15,324 nt of DNA from Deltaproteobacteria bacterium RIFCSPLOWO2_02_56_12 (lineage in GTDB: Bacteria; Desulfobacterota; Binatia; UBA9968): the NCBI GenBank assembly GCA_001799045.1, contig MGRY01000142.1, positions 1 to 15,324 of the forward strand, in the 5' to 3' direction. The notes below the pieces were generated by a model, which saw nothing but the letters and a program-made list of their open reading frames with translations, was not told the DNA's origin and made no database searches. The translations under genes were made by a program, and so were the position numbers. This document shows, piece by piece, positions 1 to 5,824 of this stretch. Numbering within the stretch: position 1 is the first letter of the stretch; the number at the start of each line of letters is the position of its first letter.

Positions 1-201
1 ACATTGGTCAAATCTGCACCGCTCAAAGACATAACCGTCTATGTAAAGGGTGGTATCCTTGAACCACCTATCCTGAATGATTGGAGGTTGGGGAGTAAAG
101 GTCGGCGCACCCAGCAAATCGGACAAGCGAAGTCCTTCCAGCTGGGGCAACCGCAGTGCTTCTGGTAGCGTCTTGGGTTTGTCTGGTTTGGGATAGACCA
201 C
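1..201 (-). CDS. Hypothetical protein, N-terminal part (runs off left edge)
   Basis: An uninterrupted 67-codon frame opens on the minus strand at a GTG (199-201) and continues through base 1, so only the N-terminal part is visible. An AGGGA sits 4 nt before the GTG. An in-frame TGA lies about ten codons upstream, so the gene cannot start much earlier. The protein begins VVYPKPDKPKTLPEALRLPQ and is proline-rich for about 40 residues. It then reads WFKDTTLYIDGYVFERCRFDQC in two adjacent pieces (residues 46-56 and 57-67). The ending, YIDG-x2-F-x2-C-x-F-x2-C, resembles the L-D-G-x2-F-x-N-C-x-F pattern of many small uncharacterised, pentapeptide-like bacterial proteins. I do not recognise a family and assign no function. 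It is divergent from the 5S-like element on its right. It could be chance, but the frame is fully open and its composition is protein-like. Confidence 0.55.
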   Translation of the reverse strand, partial: MVYPKPDKPKTLPEALRLPQLEGLRLSDLLGAPTFTPQPPIIQDRWFKDTTLYIDGYVFERCRFDQC

Positions 202-250
202 AGTGTCCCTAATACTCCAGTGCGTTTTTCATGTAAAGACCATTGCCTAC

Positions 251-366
251 GTGATTCGTCGCCGTATGGTGGTTCAACCGTTCGACTTTACTCACGGCCC
301 TGAGACCCTCGAAGGGGAAGCTCACTGCCCTGAGACTGTCGCATGGGAGAGTAGGTCGCCGCCGGA
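251..366 (+). rRNA. 5S rRNA-like sequence, probably degenerate (pseudogene-like)
   Basis: Positions 321-366 closely resemble the 3' half of bacterial 5S rRNA: ACTGCCCTGAGACTGT, then GGGAGAGTAGGTCGCCGCC. An intrinsic terminator follows at once, as after real rrn operons. The 5' half matches poorly. ACCGTTC (286 onwards) and CACGG (293-297) can be lined up with helix III, but the conserved CGAAC loop sequence is not seen. The 5' end does not pair with the 3' end to form helix I. A 30-nt segment, 291-320, is repeated as 321-350 (about 23 of 30 identical). No 23S 3' end or tRNA lies upstream. I read it as an orphan, rearranged 5S copy. A divergent functional 5S or a 5S-derived small RNA remains possible. 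Confidence 0.45.
291..350 (+). repeat. Tandem 30-nt duplication inside the 5S-like element
   Basis: Unit 1 (291-320) and unit 2 (321-350) both begin CTCAC-G/T-GCCCTGAGAC, 16 positions with one mismatch. They then diverge while keeping a common TCG and GGG-A core. Only unit 2 continues into the canonical 5S 3' end. This suggests that the helix IV/V arm of a 5S gene was duplicated in tandem and unit 1 drifted. Confidence 0.55.
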
Positions 367-377
367 TTTAAGATTCA

Positions 378-415
378 AAAGGCCCGTGGGTCCAGTGCCC
401 CCGGGCCTTTTTGTC
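378..415 (+). terminator. Rho-independent terminator after the 5S-like element
   Basis: AAAGGCCCGTGGG (378-390) pairs with CCCCCGGGCCTTT (398-410) over 13 positions with one mismatch, leaving a 7-nt loop (TCCAGTG). A T run follows. An A run precedes the left arm, so it could also work in the minus direction. It separates the 5S-like element from the toxin-antitoxin-like cluster. Confidence 0.85.
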
Positions 416-457
416 TGTTAATATCTGCTTCTTGATGGTAAGATTATACGAAAAAGA

Positions 458-477
458 CGCATCGGTTAAAGGATGCG
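458..477. promoter_or_regulatory. Inverted repeat upstream of the toxin-antitoxin-like cluster (possible operator)
   Basis: CGCATC (458-463) and GATGCG (472-477) form a perfect 6-bp inverted repeat with an 8-nt spacer, about 22 nt before the first gene. Toxin-antitoxin operons are often self-regulated at such sites. However, neither zinc-finger protein here has the DNA-binding HTH of full-length MqsA, so the link is speculative. No convincing -35/-10 pair was found. Confidence 0.3.
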
Positions 478-499
478 GTTGCGGTGCTGAGAGGGCTAC

Positions 500-775
500 T
501 TGTCGGTCATTGAGCGGATCCGAAAGAAAATTAGGGGCGGTGATTATGAGTTTACAATCCCGCATTTCTTTGAAGAAATGGCCGAGGATAACTTGATTTT
601 TGCCGATGTTGAAACGACTATTGCGAATGGTAGAATCCGTCGAAAATACAAGCGAGACCCTCGCGGAACAAGGTATGAAGTTATAGGCGCGGCGATTGAT
701 GGCCGAGAGGTTGCGGTGATTTGTAGGTTCAAAAGCACGGGTAAGCTGCTTTTGATTACGACGTATGCAGATTGA
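500..775 (+). CDS. DUF4258 protein, putative toxin of a YgiT/MqsA-type pair
   Basis: A 91-residue protein with the layout of DUF4258. The N-terminal part has a histidine in FTIPHFFEEM (residues 18-27), then a short helix (FADVETTI), then basic strands (GRIRRKYKRD, RYEVIGAAIDGREVAVICRF), ending in LLLITTYAD. DUF4258 proteins are small RelE/MqsR-like fold proteins often encoded just before a YgiT-type zinc-finger partner, exactly as here. The presumed role is an mRNA-interferase-like toxin; this is inferred from context and family, not from identified catalytic residues. The start is a TTG preceded by GAGAGGG with 4 nt spacing. The next in-frame ATG is residue 27, which would remove the conserved histidine. 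The stop lies 25 nt before the next gene's chosen ATG. Confidence 0.75.
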   Translation: MSVIERIRKKIRGGDYEFTIPHFFEEMAEDNLIFADVETTIANGRIRRKYKRDPRGTRYEVIGAAIDGREVAVICRFKSTGKLLLITTYAD

Positions 776-800
776 ATAGTTGGCAATGAGGAACAGAGCT

Positions 801-1046
801 ATGAAGTACAATTACGGAGAATGTGAAATCTGCGATGCAAAGCTTGTAGGGAAGCAGATCAAGCAGGACTTTTGGATTCGCGGGAAGTTAGTCGTCATCG
901 ACAATGTTCCTGCCGGCGTCTGTCCGCGCTGCGGTGCAAAAGTAGTACGATCAGAAGTTGGAAAACGCCTTGCGGAGATTCTAGAGAGTCCAAGAAAATG
1001 GTCGAAGGCACCCGTCATCCGGGTTCCGGTCGTAGAGTTCCCCTGA
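801..1046 (+). CDS. YgiT-type zinc-finger protein 1 (MqsA-like antitoxin, HTH absent)
   Basis: An 81-residue protein with two CxxC pairs, CEIC near residues 8-11 and CPRC near 42-45. Between them lies WIRGKLVVIDNVPAGVCPRC, the usual G-x-x-V-x-x-V-P-x-x-V/C-P-x-C pattern of the zinc-binding N-terminal domain of MqsA/YgiT antitoxins. In MqsA this domain binds the toxin, while a separate C-terminal HTH binds the operator. Here the protein ends after a short helix (SEVGKRLAEIL) and a basic, hydrophobic tail, so no HTH is present. I chose ATG 801 because AGGA lies 8 nt before it. In-frame TTG 780 and ATG 786 are alternatives without better ribosome-binding sites. It directly follows the DUF4258 gene, its likely toxin partner. 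Confidence 0.75.
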   Translation: MKYNYGECEICDAKLVGKQIKQDFWIRGKLVVIDNVPAGVCPRCGAKVVRSEVGKRLAEILESPRKWSKAPVIRVPVVEFP

Positions 1047-1069
1047 GGTTGTTTTCGACAACAGGATCT

Positions 1070-1324
1070 ATGGAAGGAGATCGTTGCGATTTTTGCTTAG
1101 AGGGCAGGCTCAAAGCCCAAGAGGTGCGGGAGTATTATCGTGCCGGAAAGGGCCTTGTCGTAATAGAAAAGGTCCCAGCCTATGTTTGTGAGAAGTGTGG
1201 GGAGCGGTATTATCAGGCACACGTGGCTAAACAGATGCGCCAACTGGCTAAAAGGGCGCCGCGCGTCAAGGCAAGAATTTCCTTTCCTCTGATTCGCTTT
1301 CAGGAGAAGAGAGCCTCAGCATAG
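1070..1324 (+). CDS. YgiT-type zinc-finger protein 2 (second MqsA-like antitoxin)
   Basis: An 84-residue homologue of the preceding protein. It has CDFC near residues 5-8, then YRAGKGLVVIEKVPAYVCEKCG, here seen as GKGLVVIEKVPAYVC plus EKCG, giving the second CxxC pair. A helix (HVAKQMRQLAKRA) and a basic tail follow; there is no HTH. The frame is open further upstream, but that extension overlaps the first zinc-finger gene and is not protein-like. ATG 1070 (AGGA 3 nt upstream) gives the family-like N-terminus MEGDRCDFC. It lies 23 nt after the first copy and probably in the same transcript. No second DUF4258 gene accompanies it. It may be a duplicated antitoxin that has diverged, or may serve an unlinked toxin. 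Confidence 0.7.
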   Translation: MEGDRCDFCLEGRLKAQEVREYYRAGKGLVVIEKVPAYVCEKCGERYYQAHVAKQMRQLAKRAPRVKARISFPLIRFQEKRASA

Positions 1325-1447
1325 CCCGAACTCGGTCGTTAAACCCGCCAGCGCTCTCTAAGATCAGTTTTGAGTTTTAAATTTTGAATTATTAGATAAG
1401 CAAATAGGTATCCAATGGCTGAGCGGCTTGTTGTTCTGCAATAGGGA

Positions 1448-1473
1448 GCCAAGCCGGGGATCACCTGCTTGGC
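1448..1473. terminator. Hairpin in the convergent gap (weak terminator candidate)
   Basis: GCCAAGC (1448-1454) and GCTTGGC (1467-1473) form a perfect 7-bp stem with a 12-nt loop. It sits just past the stop of the minus-strand membrane protein gene and about 125 nt past the plus-strand antitoxin gene. No long T run follows on either strand, so intrinsic termination would be weak. The rest of 1325-1478 is AT-rich and shows no gene. Confidence 0.35.
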
Positions 1474-1478
1474 GAGCA

Positions 1479-1991
1479 CTATTCTCTACCCGAAAGTCGG
1501 CTACTCGCATATTCGGCCACCAGAGCCGCCAGTATCCATATGGGGCCGCTCAGCAGGCCTCCCAAAAGATTAATGACCTGAGCCGGTAAGTAATCTGGTT
1601 GGTTTGACGCCTCAATCACACCCTTGATAATCGATAGCCCCCATACCACGCTCACAATCAGAATCGCTCTCTGATGAGACCTGTGCCAGACGGAGCGTAT
1701 CCCTTGAATTGCGCTGAGTAGGGACAGGGCGCCTGAAATACCGATCAGACTGTGGCCCACCGCCTCAAAACCGAAAATTCCCAATACCCAGCCGATAAGG
1801 ACCAGTGGAAAAGTCAGCCAAAACACCCGCCACGGATGCTCAACCCAATAGTGAACCGACCCTTCTGCCCTTAGAGAAAGCCATCCCGCAAAGGCCCCGA
1901 GGAGCAGCGGCTCAACAACCCATATGAGTGCCAATAGGAAGAAAACCGACATGAGTTGGCGAATTTTACTCCCAACTTTGACTGAAACCAA
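1479..1991 (-). CDS. Small integral membrane protein, unknown function
   Basis: A 170-residue hydrophobic protein with about five predicted membrane segments, near residues 14-40, 53-75, 80-100, 108-128 and 138-161. They are separated by short polar loops such as HPWR, WHRSHQR and EASNQPDY. I see no catalytic or binding motif and do not recognise the family. The only start that gives the full frame is TTG 1991, with no good ribosome-binding site; an in-frame TGA lies 12 codons upstream. ATG at residue 14 (1952) is a reasonable alternative and would still keep the first membrane segment. It lies 53 nt after the acyl-CoA synthetase gene on the same strand, but a T-rich hairpin in that gap leaves its operon membership uncertain. 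Confidence 0.55.
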   Translation of the reverse strand: MVSVKVGSKIRQLMSVFFLLALIWVVEPLLLGAFAGWLSLRAEGSVHYWVEHPWRVFWLTFPLVLIGWVLGIFGFEAVGHSLIGISGALSLLSAIQGIRSVWHRSHQRAILIVSVVWGLSIIKGVIEASNQPDYLPAQVINLLGGLLSGPIWILAALVAEYASSRLSGRE

Positions 1992-2035
1992 GGAGATTTT
2001 TCGAGGTCTTCGCTCTACGTTTCAGTCCGTCGCGT

Positions 2036-2056
2036 AAAAAAAGCCTACTGCAAGGC
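2036..2056 (-). terminator. Short stem with T run at the end of the acyl-CoA synthetase gene
   Basis: Read on the minus strand, GCCT (2056-2053) pairs with AGGC (2046-2043) around a 6-nt loop that overlaps the stop codon. Seven Ts follow (2042-2036). The stem is only 4 bp, so it is a weak or partial terminator. It could reduce read-through into the membrane protein gene. Confidence 0.3.
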
Positions 2057-4183
2057 AACCAGAGCGTCGCCCACGATCACGCCCGAGCCCGCCGGCAACA
2101 CGAAGAGAGGATTGATTTCCAATTCAGCTATTCGTTCCTGCCACTGGCAGGCGAGTTGCCCAACCCGGCACAGAACTTGTGCCAGCGCCTCCAGGTCGGC
2201 AGCCGGGCGGCCCCGAAAAGCGGTCAGGATGCGGTACCCGCGAATTCTCCGGATCATCTCCCGGGCCTCGTCCAGCGTCAGTGGCGCCGGCCAGACCGCA
2301 AAGTCTCTGATCGCCTCTACGAAAATTCCCCCGAGGCCGAAAGTCACAACAGGCCCAAAACGCAGGTCCTGCCGCACCCCTACGATGACTTCCCTCGTCT
2401 CGCCGCCAATCATCTCCTCCACCAGGACGCCATCCAACCGCGTCTCTGAATTCCACTTCTTGGCCTGCTCCACAATCTCCTCAAAAGACCTCTCCACTTC
2501 CTCCGGGCTGTTAAGGTGCAACCGGATCACCCCGGCCTCCGTCTTGTGGAGCAGGTCCGGGGAGGAGGCCTTCATGGCAACAGGGCCACCAATGCCGCCG
2601 GCTAATGATCGTGCTTCAGCAGCGTTGCGGGCCAGACCCCCGCGGGGCACCGCAAGTCCCCAAGCCTTCAACAGGCACTTTGCCTCCACCTCGCTCAAGG
2701 CGTTGCGTCCCTGATTCCTTGCCAGAGCCAGGATCTTCTCGACCTCAGACCCAAGATCGGGCCCTTTTATGGTCTGACCGGGCTGCCGGGAAAGAGCCCT
2801 CTCCCGAGTCGCCACATACTGAGCCATCTTGGCCAGTGCCCGAATTCCCCGCGCCGGCTCTGGGAAGACCGGGACACCGGCTCGCGCCAGGCTCATCCAT
2901 ATTTCCGTACGGGGTAGAGGAAACCAGTTCATCACGACGAGTTTGTCCGTGCCCTGGGCCACTTGGGCTATGGCGGTGGCGAGTTTCTCGTGCGCCCCCG
3001 GCACGATGCCGAAGAACATCACGACATTGTCCACGTTCGGATCTTTAAGAATCACTTCAGCGGCCTGGCTCAGAAGAGCCGGCCTGGCGACGGCCTCTGC
3101 CGTGACGTCCATCGGGTTGGTGAGGGACGCAAACGGGGGCATGATCTTTCTTAATTCTTCCTTTGTAGTCGGGGAGAGGTCCGAGAACTCCAGGCCCAAT
3201 TCGCTTCCGACATCCGCCATCAGGATCCCCGCGGCTCCCGAGATCGAGACCACTTGCACACGCTTACCGCGAGGCCTCCGGGGAGCCTGAGCGAGGATGG
3301 CGAGGTCGAAGAGTTCATCCAGGCTTTCGGCACGCAGCACCCCGTTCTGGGAGAAAACAGCCTGATAGACCTCATCCGCACCCGCCAGCGATCCCGTATG
3401 AGAAACGCTGGCCTTGGCGCCCGCCTCGGAGCGGCCCGCTTTCATGATGATGAGCGGCTTGTCCAGAATCAAAGCCCTGCGAGCGGCAGCCTGGAAAGCC
3501 TGCCCGTCGCGGGCATCCTCCAGGTACCCCAGAACAAGGCGGACCTCCGGGTCCTCCAAGAGGTATTGCAGGTAATCAGTAAAACTCAGCACGCACTCGT
3601 TGCCGGTGGTGATCCAGTAACGAAACCCCAAGCCCCGCTCCCGCGCCGCCCCCAGAATATAGGAACTCAGGGCCCCGCTCTGGCTCACGAAGGCCGCCGG
3701 ACCCGTCTCGGGAAATCCACCGTCGAGCCCCACGCTAAAAGAGGCTGTCACTCTCTCTGGAAAGTAGACGAATCCGGAGCAATTGGGTCCACAGACGGCG
3801 ATCCCATACTCGGATGCAACCCGCTTTAACTCCTCCTGCAGGCGAACTCCTTCACCACCTACTTCGGCAAATCCGGAGCTGATGATAGCCGCCGCCTTCA
3901 CTCCTTTGGCCCCACACTCCGCCAGGGCTTGGGGAACGGCAGAAGCGGGCAAAGTGATCACCGCCAAATCCACTTCACCCGGTATATCGGATAGCTTCGC
4001 GAAACAGGGCACCCCTGTAATCTCCTGGTATTTCGGATTGACGGGGTAGATGTTGCCCGCGTAGCCGAACTCCCGGAAAAAGCGAAAGGGTCTGCCGCTG
4101 AGCTTGGTTTGCTCTGTAGAGGCGCCGATCAAAGCCACCGAGCGGGGATGAAACAAGGCCTTGAGGTCCAAGGATTTTTCCAC
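2045..4183 (-). CDS. ADP-forming (NDP-forming) acyl-CoA synthetase, fused alpha-beta subunits
   Basis: A 712-residue protein of the acetate-CoA ligase (ADP-forming) superfamily, which interconverts acyl-CoA + ADP + Pi with acid + CoA + ATP. Order of domains: CoA-binding Rossmann fold (about 6-130, starting FHPRSVALIGAS), succinyl-CoA-ligase-like flavodoxin domains (about 150-460, with SQSGAL at 167-172 and the phosphohistidine motif SHTGSLAG, His262), and an ATP-grasp domain (about 495-712). The last contains SPDLLHKTEAGV with the second conserved histidine (His546), GLGGIFVE and ELEINPLFV. All key elements look intact, so it should be active. The substrate cannot be read; context suggests an aromatic acid or a downstream acyl-CoA. 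The start is uncertain. GTG 4183 has no spaced ribosome-binding site, whereas TTG 4171 (residue 5) follows AAGGTGG by 8 nt. It follows the second UbiD gene by 67 nt. Confidence 0.9.
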   Translation of the reverse strand: MEKSLDLKALFHPRSVALIGASTEQTKLSGRPFRFFREFGYAGNIYPVNPKYQEITGVPCFAKLSDIPGEVDLAVITLPASAVPQALAECGAKGVKAAAIISSGFAEVGGEGVRLQEELKRVASEYGIAVCGPNCSGFVYFPERVTASFSVGLDGGFPETGPAAFVSQSGALSSYILGAARERGLGFRYWITTGNECVLSFTDYLQYLLEDPEVRLVLGYLEDARDGQAFQAAARRALILDKPLIIMKAGRSEAGAKASVSHTGSLAGADEVYQAVFSQNGVLRAESLDELFDLAILAQAPRRPRGKRVQVVSISGAAGILMADVGSELGLEFSDLSPTTKEELRKIMPPFASLTNPMDVTAEAVARPALLSQAAEVILKDPNVDNVVMFFGIVPGAHEKLATAIAQVAQGTDKLVVMNWFPLPRTEIWMSLARAGVPVFPEPARGIRALAKMAQYVATRERALSRQPGQTIKGPDLGSEVEKILALARNQGRNALSEVEAKCLLKAWGLAVPRGGLARNAAEARSLAGGIGGPVAMKASSPDLLHKTEAGVIRLHLNSPEEVERSFEEIVEQAKKWNSETRLDGVLVEEMIGGETREVIVGVRQDLRFGPVVTFGLGGIFVEAIRDFAVWPAPLTLDEAREMIRRIRGYRILTAFRGRPAADLEALAQVLCRVGQLACQWQERIAELEINPLFVLPAGSGVIVGDALVALQ

Positions 4184-4250
4184 CTTGACGAAAATCAGAA
4201 GGAAGTTTATTCAGCAGCGCTTGCGCCAGCCCAACGACCATGGCAACGCG

Positions 4251-5636
4251 TTAACGCTTGCCATCCTTTTGCGTCAGCCAGGAAGCGGGAACGAAGTCTT
4301 TCAGCTCCAGGCGTTCGAAAACGTCCTTGGCAACCCTGTGCCTCGGAGTGAAAGTGTCCAAACGAGGCTTCGCTGTGGCGTCAATCCCCATCTTGGCCGT
4401 CACTCCGTCCTTCAAGTCGGAAGGATCGAGATCCGAGCCCCCGACATTGCTGATGATGGTTACGTCCCGGTCTGCCTGGCAGCGCGTGCCCACCGCCCAC
4501 TGTACCCGCTGGTCGTTGAAGATATCGATATCGTGGTCCACTACGATCACGTGCTTCATGTACATATCAGACCCGAGGACCGCCAGGATGGCGTTTTTTC
4601 CCTGCCCCTCGGTTTTTTTCTCAATGGAGACATAAACTGTAAACGGCGCCGGAATCCGCACCGCCTTCACGGAGGGGACCATGGCCCTCACGGATCGGAA
4701 GAGATTGGCTTCCATGGGAATGGTGGAAAGAAGCAGATGGTCTATGTGCCCCACGGTGATATCGTGCAAAAAGGCGTCCTTGCGGTGCGTAACGGCCTTG
4801 ACGTGAAAGAGCTCCCTCTTGCGGCTGCCCAGAGAATAGCCGGTAAACTCCCCGAACGGCCCCTCGTCCACTCTCTCAAACGGGGGGATCTCTCCTTCCA
4901 GAATCATCTCCGCTCGGGCCGGAACCTTCAGATCCATGGTCTCCGCGGGCACCACTTCCATCGCTTCGCCCGCCAGAGCACCCATCAGGTAAAACTCTTC
5001 CTCGTCGATCGAGCCGATATTCAGCGCTCCCAGACTCCAGGCGGGGTGCGCCCCCAAGATGACGGCAAGCTTGAGGGGCTGCTTCAACTTTTCGGCATTG
5101 GTGTAGAATTCCCAGAGATGCTTGGCCAGCGTCAGGTGGATGGAGGTGTGATTCTTGTCGATAAACATGAGGCGGTTGAAGCTGCAGTTCAGGCGGCCGC
5201 TCAGGGGATCTTTGGCCAGGGTGATGCCAGCCGTCAGATAAGGGCCGGCATCATCTTGATGATGGACGATCTGGGGGATGGCGCGTAGATCCACCTGGTC
5301 TCCCTTCAAAATGACCTCTTTGACAGGCCCCGTATCAACTTCTTTGGGTTGAATGGGGCGCTCAATGCGCCGCAGATAATTCGCCACGGCGCCCCGTGGG
5401 TCACTGCCGATGGCCGAGGCCAGGCGCCGGCGCGAGGCGTGCACATTTGTCACGACAGGGAATTTGGTGCCCTTGACGTTTTCAAAGACCATGATAGGAA
5501 ACCGCCTCTCCTGCTCCAGCTTAACCACCAGAGCCGTGATCTCGAAGCGAGGATCCACCTCTTTGCTGATGGTTAAGACCTCCTCAGGAGATTCCTGCCG
5601 GACTTTTTCGATGAAGCTGCGCAGGTCTTGAGACAT
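4251..5636 (-). CDS. UbiD family (de)carboxylase B
   Basis: A 461-residue protein of normal UbiD length. These enzymes use prenylated FMN, made by UbiX, to decarboxylate or carboxylate aromatic or alpha,beta-unsaturated acids. The prFMN/metal-site motif N-x4-R is present at N150-R155 (NCSFNR). The catalytic E-x4-E is in DEGPFGEFTGY (E258 and E263), and an acidic metal-ligand region DEEEF lies at 211-215. The C-terminal part (AKMGIDATAKP, about 414-424) is also typical. ATG 5636 is preceded by GGAGG, which overlaps the stop of the small zinc-ribbon gene, with a rather long spacing of about 14 nt. Two adjacent UbiD paralogues recall the alpha and beta subunits of phenylphosphate carboxylase, but hydroxyarylic acid decarboxylases are equally possible. 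No UbiX gene is visible here. Confidence 0.93.
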   Translation of the reverse strand: MSQDLRSFIEKVRQESPEEVLTISKEVDPRFEITALVVKLEQERRFPIMVFENVKGTKFPVVTNVHASRRRLASAIGSDPRGAVANYLRRIERPIQPKEVDTGPVKEVILKGDQVDLRAIPQIVHHQDDAGPYLTAGITLAKDPLSGRLNCSFNRLMFIDKNHTSIHLTLAKHLWEFYTNAEKLKQPLKLAVILGAHPAWSLGALNIGSIDEEEFYLMGALAGEAMEVVPAETMDLKVPARAEMILEGEIPPFERVDEGPFGEFTGYSLGSRKRELFHVKAVTHRKDAFLHDITVGHIDHLLLSTIPMEANLFRSVRAMVPSVKAVRIPAPFTVYVSIEKKTEGQGKNAILAVLGSDMYMKHVIVVDHDIDIFNDQRVQWAVGTRCQADRDVTIISNVGGSDLDPSDLKDGVTAKMGIDATAKPRLDTFTPRHRVAKDVFERLELKDFVPASWLTQKDGKR

Positions 5637-5654
5637 AAAAAGATTGGCTACCTC

Positions 5655-5804
5655 CTACTCTATAATCTTCGGACTCTCTTCGTCCAAAAAACGATGGCCG
5701 CAAAAGGGGCAGAGAAGCTGTATCTTCTTATGCCTGAACTCCTGCCAATGGCAGTAAAATTCTCCCCGGCATTTGGGACAAGTAGCCCAGAAAATCCTCG
5801 CCAT
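5655..5804 (-). CDS. Small zinc-ribbon protein encoded between the two UbiD genes
   Basis: A 49-residue frame between the UbiD genes: ATG 5804 to TAG 5655-5657. The sequence begins MARIFWATCPKCRGEFYCHW and continues with LLCPFCGHRFLDEES. It has two CPxC pairs (CPKC at residues 9-12 and CPFC at 32-35) of a four-cysteine zinc ribbon, plus extra Cys18 and His19. A purine-rich GAGAGCGAG lies upstream. It begins 20 nt after the first UbiD gene, and its stop overlaps the GAGG used by the second, so the three are almost certainly co-transcribed. Its role is unknown. A structural subunit, chaperone or metal/cofactor-delivery partner of the UbiD pair are guesses. Phenylphosphate carboxylase also has a small subunit, but I cannot claim homology. 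The in-frame cysteine pairs and fitting signals make chance unlikely. Confidence 0.8.
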   Translation of the reverse strand: MARIFWATCPKCRGEFYCHWQEFRHKKIQLLCPFCGHRFLDEESPKIIE

Positions 5805-5824
5805 TATGATACTCGCTCTCTGTC

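Noticed and set aside
1350..1400. AT-rich stretch with repeated TTTTGA/TTTTAAA as a promoter or terminator
   Set aside because: No paired -35/-10 and no stable stem with T run; it looks like simple AT-rich spacer.
4161..5288. 375-codon plus-strand open frame opposite UbiD B
   Set aside because: It lies wholly antisense to a UbiD gene with intact motifs, and its translation is low-complexity, rich in H, R and G, with no recognisable family. It is a GC-bias shadow.
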